This document shows positions 24,273 through 37,661 of a stretch of 64,000 nucleotides of DNA, one piece after another (position 1 is the stretch's first letter; the number at the start of each line of letters is the position of its first letter). The notes under the pieces are model-generated. The model ran no database searches. It saw nothing but the letters and a program-made list of their open reading frames with translations, and had not been told where the DNA came from. The DNA comes from Melampsora larici-populina 98AG31 (Eukaryota > Basidiomycota > Pucciniomycetes > Pucciniales > Melampsoraceae). A program made the translations under genes and the position numbers. The stretch spans positions 440,222-504,221 of the forward strand of contig NW_006768769.1 in assembly GCF_000204055.1 (NCBI RefSeq), read 5' to 3'.

Positions 24273-27200
24273 ATGACTTCAACTTCCAATCATCACCATC
24301 ATCACCACCATAGTAATAATCCCAATTCAATCTCAAGACGTTATCATTTAATCACCGATCAATCTCTCAAGAATGATGATGGCAAATTCATCTTGATCAA
24401 CTCCCAAGAATTAAAACTTTATCAATCTTGGCGTTCAACTATCAATCATCAGAAATCAAATCACAATCAATCTTATCTTCATCATCGTTTGATTTATAAT
24501 TTAAGCAATCTACCCCAAGCTAAAGTATGTTATCAAATTGAATCCGTGAATCAGCAGGATATTTTATTGAGTTTTGGTTGATTTATAGTGTTACGATTGG
24601 TTTACTAGTCCTAATCATCAATCCGACCTTCTCGCTGCTGGAACGTACAATGGCAGAGCCTATGTCATCAAGCTTCCTAAACTCAATCAAACTTTCAACA
24701 AATCAAACCATTCAACTTCAAATTCCAACCTCAACCAATCACCTCTCATTGGCCATTCCACCTTACCTTCTAGCTCCAATCTTCGTCCTTGTACTGCTAT
24801 AGCTTTCTCTCCTTCTGGTCGGCTCATTGCACTTGGACTTGAAAAAGGAAGAGATTATGGATTGCAGATACTTGATATTGAAGGTCTATCAGGTTCGTTC
24901 ATTCCAATCACACTCAGTTTATCTCTTCCTTCTTTGATTAATATCTCTTCTTTTGATTTGAATCCCTAGATCGTTCGAATTCTACAGCCATGGAAACACA
25001 TCTTCAAAAACCTTCCATTGCACATGCTGTGAACTCGGAGACTATCAATGCGCTTGGATTTTTATCCGTCACTCCAGCTTCGCATCAATCTTTGCTTTTA
25101 GTAGCCAGCTCGACCAAGTCAATCAGACTTTATGATTTACGTTCACCTGGTTTGAACTCTAATGAGCGTGGCCCTCGATCGTCCCTATCTACTTCGCATC
25201 CTATCGTATCTCAGGTACTTAATCCTAATGGTCAATGGGTCACTCGTTCAGTCCTTGGATTCAAGTCCGATCCATTCGATCCTCATCGTTTTGCCTCATG
25301 GTATGGCTTTGGTTCTCTTTATCTTTCAATCACATTCAACCTATTGGCTATCAACGCTAGTCTCTTGTTGGCTTTAGTCAGAACTTGCGATTCCTTATCA
25401 AAGGGCTTGCTTGCTTTTCTACTTGATCTTCTAGGGGAGATGACGGCTGTGTAAGGATCTGGGATACCCGCAAGACCACCGAAAGTTTACTTTTGCTTTC
25501 TGAGGACAGCGTCAGTCATGAAACTCGATCTACTTCGGCTCGTTCCAGCAAAAACCCACCCATGTCCTTAGGTTCAAGTTCGATTCAATCCTTGACCTGG
25601 TCCAAATCCAGGAAAGGAGTCTTGGTCACCCTGTCTGCCGATCCTCAGCGTGTCAGAGTTTGGGACCTCGTCGAAGGATCGATACAGTCTATGGCATTGC
25701 GCAATCGTTCCGACGGAATGACATCTTTGAAGTCTTGGGATAATGTACCCGCCTCACTCACAAATGCTAGTGCTTATCGAAACAGCGCCCAGTCTTCTCC
25801 AGTAGCATCATCACAAGAATCTCCACGAATTCCTGCTTACACAGTATATTCCACTCGTTTATTGAAACCATTGAAAAGGACTTCTCAGATAATAGCGGGT
25901 GTCCGCATTCCTACAATCACTTCATCCGAACGAATCCCTGGTCCTGATTCAGTTTTCGAAGAGATTTCGGAAACCTATCTGGGTATCTCGCGTGATGGGC
26001 ACTTAGAGTTCCTGGAATCTCGACCATCAGGGGAAGCTGCTTTTGGATCCAAAGGCAATATGGTCATCAGCGATGGAATGCGTCTCAGAATTACCGCCCG
26101 TCCTTCGAATCAGGATGATAAGGTGTCGTGCAATACCATACCGGATCTTCGTCTGCCCATCGCATCCCAAGTAGCAAGTCCGGAGAATCAGGCTAGCTAT
26201 ATCCCTAGCCCGGCTTTTAGTCCATCAATCTCTACTGCATTGTCTGATGCTGGTCTACTTACGCCACGTCCATTGGGTTCTGAAGGATATCCCTATAATC
26301 AATCTCAATCACATCATCGTCCACCTTTACCAAGCGGTCTCGCTGAATTACAACTTGCCAACAAGTTTGGTCGTCATTTGACCGTCAATTCAACCTGGGA
26401 AAACTCGATGGGCTGCGATGAGAGCAAAGATGAACATTTGCTTCAGAATGATATATCTGCAATCATGATGAAGCGAGCTTGTGTAGGATATGGTACAAAT
26501 GTATGACATCTTGTACTTGTTCACTTGATCCCATCAATGATTGACTTACGAATCATCTTTCCTAGCTCCTGAGAAATCAACAACTTACGTCCGATAGCCC
26601 AGAGTTGTCTGGGTTTTGGGAATGGATCGCACGTAAAACATTACCGTTTTCTTGTGTTGTAGCTTTTATCCTAACTTTGAAACTTTGTTTTAGACTCAGA
26701 AAAACTCTTTCAACAAGGAAACGGAATGGTGAACGGCTACGACTTCAGCTTCAGAGGCGTATTATCAATTATGAGGGGATTTACCACTGGGACTGGTCTT
26801 CGATTGGAAATCCCTAACTGTCAAACTTATAAACATGCAATCTCAAGCACATCGGATACATTTGCACACTCCGATCCAAGCCTACGTACTTCTCATAGCA
26901 GAAGGTCAAATTCACGTAATCCAGATCAACAGAAAGAATTGTCTAAATATATGAAATCTGTTAGACAATTCAATCATACCAATCAGATCAATAACTTTAC
27001 AATTTCATCCGAGTTTAGTGATCAACGACAAACTGCTCTGTTCCTTTGTGGACCGGATTACAATTCTAAAGATATCGATCAAATCGCTTCAAAGTATGAA
27101 GCTTTGGGAATGTATGGTAAAGCTAGTGCGATTTCATTCTTTTCTGGTAACACGCAAAGAGCTATTACCAGTCTACAGAGGAGCAACGGTTAGTCAACGG

Positions 27201-28440
27201 TACTCACATCACTGTTTCGGCATAAACTAATTGACGAGGTGTTTTTTTAGATACCCAATTGCAGCTCCTTGCCCCACCACTTGCAACTCACCTCAATACG
27301 CAAAGATCAGGACATCCCCGTGACCCACTCTTCGATCAAGTCTGTCGACAATTAGCCAATGCTGCTGAACCTTATATTCGGGCTGTCTTTTCATATTGCT
27401 CTACTGGAGATTGGCATGAGGTAATTGATGAAACTGGTTTACCCCTCAAGGATCGAATTGCTGTAGCGTTACGATTTCTTCCGGACGAGGAAATTTTTCA
27501 TTGGTTAGATGGTGTGGCACGTGACATGGTGTCTTCAGGTTGCTTGGAAGGAATCTTACTCACAGGGCTTCAACCATCGATGAACCTCAGTATCAATGGT
27601 GAAGCTCAGGTTTCTGATGGATTCAAACTTTTAAAAAATCACATCAATCGGACTGGCGATCTTCAAAGTGTAGCCTTATCAATTTATTTATTAGTACCTG
27701 ATAGATTACATTCTTATGGGATGGAACGGTGTATAGAAAGTTACAGAAGATTATTAGATCGATGGAAACTTTATACAGTTAGGATTAAATTTGATATAGC
27801 TCGAGGAAAAAAAGCAAGAGAAATTTCAAGTTCTCAAAAATCATCAAACTTACCTTCTCTTGTACCTTTAGCTCCACCTCAATTGATTATTTGGTGTCAA
27901 CATTGTTCTGAAGTTTTATCTGATGCACCCAATGTTACGGCTCATTTGAATAGTATTTCGTCTATTCCTGATCTGGGTACTACTAACACATCAAATCTTC
28001 ATGGTTCGAATCTTGCTAATATGGCTAGTTTTAAGAACGTTGGACCTACACCTGTGGTCTATCGGGTAAGCCAACCCTTGTCACACATCCTCATTTTTCG
28101 ATTTTTTGACATATCATGACGTTCTTAGACAAACCGATGTCCTGGATGTGGTAAATCTTTACGAAAATGTGCAATTTGTCTAATGTCTAATAGTAATAAA
28201 ACGTACAGTAAGTCTTCAAAACGTAACTGGTGATTTTGTTTGTTTATTATACATAATTGCTGATGATACCATTCTTATGTGATTTCTTTTTTTTTTGATG
28301 AATTAGCTTCTGATCAATATTGTTGGTGTCATCGATGTAGACATTTATCACATGCTGATCATTTGCAAGAATGGAAAGATAGAGGAAATGAAGTTTGTCC
28401 AGTGACTGGATGTGAATGTAATTGTTGGGAAGATAAATGA
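24273..28440 (+). CDS. MIOS: Mio/Sea4-like WD-repeat protein of the SEA (GATOR2) complex
   Basis: Mio/Sea4 is a vacuole/lysosome-associated subunit of the SEA/GATOR2 complex, which activates TORC1 in response to amino acids. Early exons: 24273-24524, 24589-24892, 24970-25300, 25435-26500, 26566-26632, then further exons to the TGA at 28438-28440. The N-terminal half holds WD repeats (SDLLAAGTYNGRAYVIKL, ARSFSPSGRLIALGLEKG-like, GDDGCVRIWDTRK, LVTLSADPQRVRVWDLVEG). The middle is helical (RAITSLQRSN, YIRAVFSYCSTGDWHEVI). The C-terminus is the zinc-ribbon/RING-like end typical of Mio: CPGCGKSLRKCAICL, then YCWCHRCRHLSHADHLQEW and CPVTGCECNCW. The N-terminus has seven consecutive His residues, an unusual metal-binding-like tract. 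Start ATG 24273 was chosen over the upstream in-frame TTG. The C-terminal module distinguishes Mio from simple WD proteins, though WDR24 and WDR59 share related ends. Confidence 0.87.
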
Positions 28441-31400
28441 AAGTTTTGAATTGTATGAAAAAGTAGATGTGAATATGATCTTAGTCAAAAAAGTATCTGA
28501 AAAATAATGTATTTGTTCAAGTTGAAATTGTTTTGTTGGCTTTTTCTTTTTTGGTTCCAAAGCGATTTGCAAGGATGGGCTTTTTGGTAAGTTTGAATCA
28601 ATTTAATTCGCAATGAAAAGAATTGTGGGTGTGTTATGGTTTGATGATAGAACCTAGGATTTATCATCCATATTTGTTGACGTGATACATTCTTGAAACT
28701 TGGTTACCTACACCTGTTATGTCCACTACTTTGCTTATACGGAAGAATTCGGTATAAAAGAATGTTGATTCGATGAATCCTATCTTCATCTGATCACGAG
28801 TAACGACAAAAAGGTGTTTGAAGAATTATAGAGTCTGACATGTTCTACCTCTTGAACTTTGAAACTATTGATAATAGTACAGGGTCATCGCCGGGTTTTT
28901 TCAGAAATGAGATGATTTTAGTGGGCCGCAGGTTTCTCTTGAAACGGATCAACACAAAGGAAAAGGAGGTATATTCAGTTCATCAAGATATATAGCACCA
29001 TTGGATACCAGCCTGGCGTTTATAGCTTCCCAGGAAAAGTGCAGCACGGATGAAGTCCAATATACATAGGTACAGAGCGGATGTGAACGTTCATTCGTCC
29101 CAAACCCATCGAGGAAGCTTCAGAAAAGAGCTGGTTGTCTTTGGTTATAGAGGTGTACAGTCCACTGCAGCATCGTTCTCTGACAAAATTGCTGGGCCAG
29201 CGCAGGCAGGATGAAGATCGTCAGATGAGATTCTGCATTGGTTTTTGATCATTTGTTGAGGATCAATCACAACAAATTCTGGTTTGCGGACAGTGATTGG
29301 CACAATGGGACAGCGATCAGCAGCGTGTGCTTGAAAACATCGATCCGCGGAAAGCTATGCTGAGGTTTGCTCAAAACGTAAGGGTTGACGCTGTGTTATG
29401 CATTAAGTGTTTACCAACATCATTCAAATCGTTCACTTCTACAGAAGCAACACCCACTTTGAATCTGATAGCATGAGCATTCAATAATATAAGGCTCATC
29501 AACTCTCTTTTACTCCTCATTCTCATGCCAAGATGACCAGTTATATGTTGATTTGATACCAAAAGATAAACAATAATATCAAAGCAAAGACATGATGTTG
29601 ATTTGTAAAGCAACTAAAAGAAACCTCTCAGAAATGAAGTTCAAGTGATTTCTTCATTATCAACCTACGCTTACTATTGAATTGAAACTTGCTACTTCTA
29701 AAAAACTTGAAGTTGAAGCAAATACTTACATATCAACAGTTTGAGCTTAGAAACAAAAGGTGAATGTTTTCCCTTTGAGAACTTGCTTGGCTCATTATAA
29801 TGACCTGCACAATATAAAGTGTTTATATTTCCAATGATCAACGAGGAAAAGAAATTGCGAATGAAGCTTTTCTTGCCAGATGATTTTATTTGGGTATCTT
29901 TCTGAGTCAAGATTTATGATCCACTACCTCCGGTACAAAATAGTGCATGTGATGAATTGGATTTGAAGTACCTCAGATTCACCATCAAAGTTGACCTTCA
30001 GCCTTCGTAAAGTTCAAACACCCCACAGTGGTGATGTGCCTCCCTACTCAGGTTGGCTACGTCAGTCATTAGGGTGAAACCTTTTGAGCCATGCGTATCG
30101 TACATTCAATGGATTCAAGAAGCAATCGTCGAAATGATGTCCATTTTGATCGCTAGTGGACCTTTTCTCCAGGAGCCATAAGCTTTATTCATCGAGCTCG
30201 TCAATGAAGATAGCACCTCGTGCTGTTCAGATGCTCCTTGCGATTTATAGCTTGGCTCCTCTTGATCTTCACGTCCGGCTTCTTCACGTGCCTCTATTTA
30301 TTTTACTCATCAACACACTCACTCAATAATTTTTGCATTGCAATCAAGAATTATTGACGATGAAAGAACAGTAATATACCACATAGTCACCTATCTGAAG
30401 ACTATACCTCAATAAACGGAGGCAGAAACGTTGAACTCTAGCTTGCAAACCAAAATAGTTCTATAAAAGAAATTCGTATCTTTCTCGAAATCCTCTTGAT
30501 GAATTGACGATGTTTTTTTTGATATCTTTGAAGGTAATCATTCATGATTTGATCCTGAGCGAGTGAAATTCATTCAATACGTTGAAAACCTAGTCTACTG
30601 TTGAGTAGGAAAACTCATCTTATTGATTCTTCTCGAGCTTATTAATAAAACTCTCGAAAGATTGATGTTCAGGTTTGAAATTGGCTTGTCAGGATATTTC
30701 ATCATTTGTTTTTGAGGTACGCGAACAGTCCCTATGAATTGAGGTATAGTCAGTTAAGAACCCAGCTTGGTGATCGAATTCTCTTGCAAAAGGTGATGAA
30801 GTTTGATCGAAGTATTGTGGCTGTCAGCATAAAGGGTGAGATCACTAGATTTACTCACTTGAATGACGCTGGACTGCAGGACTGGAAAAAAAGATGAGCA
30901 AAACCAATATTTGAATCAAAGGAGTATCCTATTGGATCAAGTACATTTCAATCTTTGAAGATAGAGTTCAAAAAAGGAGTTCGAAGCTTGCCTGGCGGAT
31001 TGTTTCCTATGAGTAAATAACCTGAGAATACTTGTTAGAAGGCGTTAGAGATCCTATGACAGTGAACCTCTTCTCAAGATAATGTCACCACATACAAAGA
31101 AAACATTGATCTCAACATTGAGAACTTTCTCTGAGGTCTGTCACTCCGCGGCGAAAAAAATCGCTGAGAATTACTGCTGTATCGCCAAGACTGATACTGC
31201 CCATCACAAGGAGTGAATACTGATGTCGAATTTCAAGCATTATCGCATTATGAAAAAATGATAATGTACTGGTTTCATAATTTTTAGAAAGTCGCGTGAG
31301 GGTCAGCTTCGGGTCGGGAACTTTGTGATATAAAAAGCTCACTTTTCTCGAAATTCGTTTCCTACTCTCTGCCACCACTTCCGTCACCCACCCCACAAGA

Positions 31401-31459
31401 AACGTGTTTACTCTTTCTCAAATCCTCAACATTTCTCTTCAACCTACATAGTTATCATC
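28441..31459. other. 3-kb intergenic region without a supported gene
   Basis: I see no ORF with recognisable content. A short ORF at 30706-30897 has no partner exons I could join. A TATA-like GATATAAAAAG lies at about 31329, upstream of the next gene. The rest is AT-rich unique-looking sequence. Confidence 0.4.
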
Positions 31460-31991
31460 ATGAATATCACGAAAATATTCGGTCCTCGTTTCCAAAAAAC
31501 TATCGTAGTCTACTTTCCTTTCAATTTCTCTTTTGTTATCATTCTCCTCTATTTCACTACCAAGATCTATTCACCAAATGTTCCAGAAAAGTTTGTTTTG
31601 AAGCTCATCGCTCGAAATTTACCGATCATCATTTCTTGGGCTATCCTCTACGCACAAACTCTTTATTTGCACTTTGATGTTGCTCCAAAGAAATCTACTA
31701 CCAAAGTCAAAGACGATATCGAAATGGGTCCTATTCCTTCAAAACCTCTTGATGCTATTCCCCCCGCTCCTGCTAGAACACGCTTGACGCCTCTTCCTTC
31801 CGAATTCGTCGAGATTGATCTAGGTATGTGATCTGGTTTCGAGTTTCTTTGTTTATTCTTTCATTGTTTATTCCTCTTTGTGAATCGATTCTGATCATTT
31901 CTTTCCGATTTGATGCGCGTTTTTAGGTGAAGGTCCCTCAAACAGCGGTCTTCCTGGTCCTCCTCGTCCTTTTCTGACTTGTGAAGTTTGA
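31460..31991 (+). CDS. Small membrane protein with two hydrophobic segments
   Basis: Function not recognised. Two exons, 31460-31823 and 31927-31991 (intron GTATGT...TTTTAG), encode 142 aa. Residues about 14-33 (IVVYFPFNFSFVIILLYFTT) and about 48-70 (LIARNLPIIISWAILYAQTL) are hydrophobic enough to be membrane helices. The remainder is a Pro-rich, charged cytosolic-type tail (EMGPIPSKPLDAIPPAPAR, PGPPRPFL). A TATA-like element sits about 130 bp upstream and a pyrimidine-rich leader precedes the ATG, which supports a real transcript. No frame defects. Confidence 0.62.
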
Positions 31992-33606
31992 AGAACTCGG
32001 TTGAATCTGATCATGGTATGTCATCTTCTTCCTGAAGCCCTTCGTTTCTCTTCTTTTTTCAATCGGCCTAACATTCAGTTTTGCATCTATAGTTTCGCCT
32101 CGACGTTTGCAAAGTTTTCTCATAACGTTTCCAATTCTCTCATTCAAAGTGTGAGCGCGTGGTATTTCATTTGTGTGGAGATTTTAGTCGGCTTTTTGAT
32201 TTGAAATTCATGTGATGTTGCGATCTGGTACTTTGAGAGGAGATATCTGATACTTTGGCTACACTCTCTCTGAGCGCGTTCAATTTGGTTCAATGTGATA
32301 TAAATCGATCTCTGCTTTGCCATGCGGGATAAAATCTGAAAGGGCCCTATGTTTCATTATATCTTGTGGGATATCGTATAAATTGACCCAATGAGAATGC
32401 ATTTCAAAGACAACGATATAGGAAGTCGTTTTGCCCATAAGATGATTTGACTACAGCGGTAAGAATCGGCGGACTACAATATGCGATATTCAAAAAAAAA
32501 TTGCAAAAATTATTCAAACACTTTCTTTATATATGATATTGGAAATGCTACACTACCAGACAATTGCAGTTTTCACAGATAAGTAGAGAAGTCAAGAGCA
32601 ATAGAGAATGGTCTACATGCGATCCTTCTAGCCTTCTCTCCCTCCTTCGTGGATATAAATGACGTTCCACGCTATTGAGAAGTCTTTCGTACAATCCTGA
32701 TTCCTGTTCAGCTTTTGATCGAGCGCACGGTTACAATATCAGCCCCAGAAAAAGAAAGAGAAGATAAAGCCGGGGACATACAGATGTAGAACATAATTTT
32801 TCATCACAATCTCCTCCTGCTTGTAACTCAGCTTGTCCCGACGTTGCCATTCCCTTAGCTGACCAGAGGTATGATGAAAATTGATGGTTCAGGGTTCGTG
32901 TCAAGACATTTCGCTTCGATTATGACTGAACCTTGTCTACGTGAGACCACACATTCTCTTACTCAGCTTGCTTGGCCGAGCCTAGCGCTTGCGTAGACGT
33001 TTTTTCAGAGGAGCGTAGGGTGTCCATAGAGCAACTCGTCTGAAACTGCGTGAAGTATTATTTGTCCTTCTTCATGTAACTACAATGCTTGATGATCCCG
33101 AAATAAACGCACGCCAGTCTACAAATTGAAAGGGGTGGTCAGCGGCAAATCATAGTGCCAACGACGTGCTTCTTAGAATCCATTGCTAACCTTTTGTACA
33201 TGAGATTTGAGACTCGCATATATCCAAATCCCGAACGATCGTCCGTATTGCGAATGCGAGAGATGCACATTGGAGCCCGCGAGTCCGGCGATCGAAATCG
33301 AATGTGGTCGAGGTTTGAGTTGCACCCCTTTTCTTTTCAATCTTGCTAATGAAATTGTAAAAAGAATCCATCGTGGCAGGTGAGACGGCCTGAAATCTCA
33401 AAGAGCCGGATGATTCATGGATATCGTGGATCGGGTCAAGCGAGTCTCGGTACTTTTGAATATTACCCCTTTGGCTCATTCACATTGTTGGCTTGATTTT
33501 GAAACACTACATACCAATCTTCACATCAATCTATCAGTATCACACTTCCACTTCACGAAACACTCCTACCAAGTAATATACCAACCTTTTGTTGAAGTGA
33601 TAAAGG
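31992..33606. other. Intergenic region, nothing identified
   Basis: Includes the 3' end of the membrane-protein gene and the promoter of the thioesterase gene. No coding region, RNA gene or clear repeat could be supported in these 1.6 kb. Confidence 0.45.
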
Positions 33607-35215
33607 ATGGTCTTCTGTAAAGCTTCCCTCATCATTATCTTATCACACATCATCGAGATTTCCATCGCTACCTCAAAACTCAATCTTAACCCGAAACCTG
33701 CCTCTCGAATCCTCAAGCTTTCAAGTCATTCGACTCCCTATATAACGAACACTCCTGTAGTCGTCAGTAGAATCTCAGTTCTCAATACGGAAACAGTCAT
33801 CTTTCTGACCATTTTTATAGATCTGGCATGGTCTAGGAGATAGTTATAAGAACCCAGAATTCGACAGACTATCTGAATCTATCACTGAACGCTACCCAGG
33901 AACGTCTGTATACTTGATACATCTTGCAGAAAGGCCAGATGAAGACCAGTGAGTGATGAAACTACCTTCAAAATCTGTTACTTTGGCTTACGGGTTGTTC
34001 ATTCATTCGGTATTGTAGAAAAGCTACATGGTTCGGATCTGCAAATGCGGAAGTAGAGTGAATATCATAACCGGTTATTCATCATGTAGTTTCTTTTCTC
34101 TTAAAAACAGATCTTTAACTGATTTCCTACCGCAATGTCTCGTGCCATCTGATCTTCTGTAGATATGTTTGCCAAGAGTTAAACACAATAGATGAGCTCG
34201 TAGGAGGTTTTGATGGCATAGGGTTTTCTCAAGGCGGTCAACTCCTACGTGCCTACGTCGAACGATGCAATCAACCACACGTCCGAAACTTGATCACTCT
34301 GGGCGCTCAGGTTTGCTATATTAGCACTCACAACAAGTTCCTCATAAAGGCACAGCGAATCTGATTCAATTTACATTTGAAGCACATGGGTGTGTCCGAA
34401 TACCCTCCGTGTCGTGGATTCTTCGATGTTGGTTGTCAGATCGTGAAACGGCTCATCAGCACTGGCTCGGTCTACTCCTCTTATGCTCAAGAACACAGTT
34501 AAGAGCTTCGCCTCCAGAATTTTCGCAGATGATCCGATTTACTTACTCTACGTCTTTTACTTACATTTTAAAAACAACAGTTCTCCCAGCTCAATATTTC
34601 CGTGATCAAAGGGATCTGGGGCCTTACTTTGAGCACAATGATTTCCTTCGGGATATCAATAACGAACTTGCAGGTGATCATCAACCGGGAGAAAATCTCA
34701 CTTCCAGACCTGCTCTTACTCAGGATCCTCCTGAATTGCAACGGAACCAAACTTATAAGAAGAATATGCTCATGTTGGAGAACTTTGTGATGATCAGATT
34801 TAGGTCAGTCTTGTGTGAAATTGGTGCAACGCGTACGCGATCAATCATCAGTAGGTCTAACAAATCAATGTATCTTTGACGATGTAGTGAGGAGCAAATT
34901 GTTAAGCCAGCTGCATCAGCCCATTTTGGTGTTTCGACGCGTACCGAGGAATCAATTCCCTTGGAACGTCTACCGATCTATAAAGAAGTAATGAATTCCT
35001 TACTGTTCTTTTTTCTTCCTCTTCACCTCCGTTAATGATCTTGATCTGTTTTTGAACAGGACTACATTGGTTTGAAGGAACTTGACGAATCGGGTCGAAT
35101 CGCATATGGTATATGTGATGGTAGTCATATGCAAATCGGTGAACAGTGTTGGAATTCAGTACTCGATTGGATCGGTACTGCTCATCAAGGATTAGTTATA
35201 CAAACTCAAACTTGA
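33607..35215 (+). CDS. PPT1: Palmitoyl-protein thioesterase 1
   Basis: Lysosomal/vacuolar alpha/beta-hydrolase that removes thioester-linked palmitate from cysteines of proteins under degradation. Eight exons, all in phase: 33607-33762, 33821-33948, 34019-34057, 34163-34310, 34383-34497, 34581-34803, 34888-34987, 35060-35215, encoding 354 aa. Residues 1-21 (MVFCKASLIIILSHIIEISIA) look like a signal peptide. Then come TPVVVIWHGLGDSYKNPEF, the nucleophile elbow GIGFSQGGQLLRAYVERC with the catalytic serine, LITLGAQHMGV, PAQYFRDQRDLGPYFEHNDF, DINNE, and DGSHMQIGEQCW holding the likely catalytic histidine. Length is close to animal and fungal PPT1 (about 300 aa plus signal). Nothing suggests inactivation. 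The 39-nt third exon is small but keeps the frame. Confidence 0.92.
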
Positions 35216-35504
35216 TTTCGTCTCTAACACTCTTTTTCTCTTGGTTTTTTATCATCATCCCTTCTTGCTGAAATACTTTGCATTCTGTTTGCCTGATTTG
35301 GGGATTGAACTATTGGCTGTTGTCTGACCATTGTATTGCAGTGATTGTATACAATAGCAATGTATGATCAGGAATACAAAAACCTTTGGTGAGAAGATGA
35401 TAAGCTTTGCATATAAGGATGAGTGCTTGTTGTTCCTGGTTTGATTACATATCTTCTTGTGCTTTTGAAGCGTTCGTATTCGTGGAACTAGGAAAACCGC
35501 CAAG
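35216..35504. other. Intergenic region between PPT1 and the tRNA gene
   Basis: About 290 bp of 3' flank with no further feature seen. Confidence 0.5.
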
Positions 35505-35587
35505 CCTGTTATCGTCTAGTGGTTAGGACACCAGGTTCTGATGTCCTGACTTTCCTGGGAACCCCGGTTCAAACCCGGGTAACAGGT
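35505..35587 (+). tRNA. tRNA-Gln (anticodon CTG) with an 11-nt intron
   Basis: All arms fold. Acceptor CCTGTTA (35505-35511) pairs with TAACAGG (35580-35586), discriminator T35587. D stem GTC/GAC. Anticodon stem CCAGG/CCTGG around loop TTCTGA(T) with CTG at 35538-35540. T stem CCCGG/CCGGG around TTCAAAC. The anticodon 3' strand only pairs if 11 nt (35542-35552) after position 37 are removed, the usual place for a eukaryotic tRNA intron. Overall sequence is close to yeast tRNA-Gln. The first pair is C1-G72 where yeast has G1-C72. Confidence 0.93.
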
Positions 35588-36576
35588 CTCTCTTTTTACT
35601 CTTGTTTTGAGGCGTTTCTAGTTGCGTTATCTGATGTTTATGCGCATCCAGTGTAACAATAGATGCAGGACAGAACTATCAGGCAGCAAAGTCAGCAAAA
35701 GCAACCAACAAGATTGACACCTCAAGTTCAAGCCCATGGAATGTATATTGGGTGGTATATGATCAAATGAAAGTGGATGTCAAAAATGATGAGATCAACT
35801 TATTTCTGTATTAATTGCAAAAAAGTGAAGTATGGATCAAGCAAAAAGCATTATGATTTCTATTTTTGGGATTTGCAACTCTTGATGATGGATCACTTTT
35901 CCAGTGTACTTTACAAGGTATCAAATTTTCTGTTCTAAATCATTCCTTGAAGACCTCATGGGTCTATTCTCAATTATACTGCACAAAGTTGTTCTAGAAC
36001 TTTTCCACAAAGTTTCCAAAACAATTTACAGAAAGCCAGAAAGCCAGAAAGCCAGAAAGCCAGAAAGCCAGAAAGCCAGAATATGTTCTGTGTTTCTGTA
36101 CTTGGGTCAAATCCCCACATCTATCATCACAACCTGAATCACAACATGCCTGACAAGATTTCCCCCTCAGGTACTCTGCCAATGTTGTCACACAAAATAT
36201 AGCAGCCAATCCTAAACTCTAATTTCATCTGTTCACCATCCAGTCTCATCCATCCTTCTATCTAAATTCCCTCCAGTGTAAAAGTGATATACACCTTGTT
36301 GCCATGTCAAAGGATGAAAGGCACCATTGTGGTGGAAAAAGCTACAATTGAGCAAGGTTGAAGCACCAAAATTTTACAAAATTCATCAATTGATGGCTTG
36401 TTCACCTTCCACATTGCCCAGGAATTATGGCTTTAACAGGGTTTTTATCAAAAAAATCTTTTTTGGTATGGGATAAGGGAATAGGGGTAAAGTCCAACTT
36501 TGGCCCCCACCACAAATGTGGTATCCATACCCCATGGATTTGAAGGGCTTATAGAAATAATGTGGTATGGCTTTCA
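35588..36576. other. Intergenic region with a microsatellite
   Basis: No gene found. It contains the AGAAAGCC tandem repeat at 36030-36080 and otherwise AT-rich sequence. Confidence 0.45.
36030..36080 (+). repeat. AGAAAGCC tandem repeat, about 6.4 copies
   Basis: Six perfect copies of the 8-bp unit AGAAAGCC followed by a partial copy. Copy number probably varies among isolates. Confidence 0.95.
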
Positions 36577-36880
36577 AGTCAGGATGGGGGTGCAGCCTTG
36601 AAAAAAAAGGCGCGCCCTGGCGTGTTCTTGTGAAAAACAGGCGCGTCTAGGTGCCACTGGCGCGTTAGGCGTGGCCTTTCACCGCGCAAAAATGTAACCA
36701 ACCTTGAATACATATTTTTTGCTGGTAAGGTAGAAGACGGATTGTTTGAAGTTCAATTGTTAATTGAAGTTGATTCATAAAACAACTTGAAATGAATTTT
36801 ATAAGAAAATAAACATGTGGAAAGCCCAACTTTCTCATCATGCACCTTGGTGCGTTATTTTTTGTGCCCCCATCCTGACT
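36577..36880. mobile_element. 304-bp MITE with AGTCAGGATGGGGG ends
   Basis: The left end AGTCAGGATGGGGGTGCA is inverted at the right end as TGTGCCCCCATCCTGACT. TTCA flanks both sides (36573-36576 and 36881-36884), a possible 4-bp duplication. The interior near 36608-36670 is GC-rich with repeated GGCGCG/GCGCGT blocks, unlike its surroundings. No coding capacity. Superfamily not assigned. Confidence 0.65.
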
Positions 36881-37659
36881 TTCAAGGATCTTGACTGTAC
36901 AATTCATTTACAATTTTCATCAACACTTTTAATCCTCCACTTTTGAAAATTCCTCTTATCACTCTCTTGTCTGCTCATTCTTTTATGATTTACATTCAAA
37001 TTTCTCTCTATGTTAGTCTTATTTATAATTATCAGATGTCTGATCTTTTGTTATTGTAAAAGAAGGTGATTGATTTCTTATTTTCACACCTCAAGTGATT
37101 TTCAAAAATATGAGTGTCTCCTAAAAGTTGTTCAAATTTGAATTACTAAAGCTCATTTTATTATTTGACATTTTCTGAGTAATCCTGTGACCACTGGCTA
37201 CCCTTTTGAGATGTTTGTTGCATTGTGAATTAGCTGCAAAGGTTGATGAACATCATTTTGGGGGGTCTCAAGTTCGTTTGTTTTTTGGGTATTCTTTTAC
37301 AATTTGGGCAAGTTTTTTGTCAACAAAACTGTGTAAAACCAATGTATTTTTGATGTGAGCCACCTAAGAAGGTGTCCCACTTTGAAAAATGTATGCATAT
37401 TTTACAACAACGGGCAAGTTGTTGTAGTGTAAAAATGTGTAAAGAAGCTAACTTTAAACCCCCTATTTCAAAAGAGTTCCATGTTTTAAACCCATATTAC
37501 AGTTGAGTTCACAAAGCTTGGAAACAATTCGACACCAATCTGCTCAAGTTTTGCAGGCAAAAAGTTTCAAGCTTTCTGAAATTGACTGTACATGTAGTTG
37601 TCATTTGGAAAGCCTTTACAGACTGTGATTTGGAAATTTCAAAATTCACTCCCCCTTTT
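36881..37659. other. AT-rich spacer between MITEs
   Basis: No gene or repeat end recognised in this stretch. Confidence 0.4.
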
Positions 37660-37661
37660 TA

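Noticed and set aside
36030..36080. AGAAAGCC array as a CRISPR or regulatory array
   Set aside because: Contiguous 8-bp repeats without spacers; an ordinary microsatellite.
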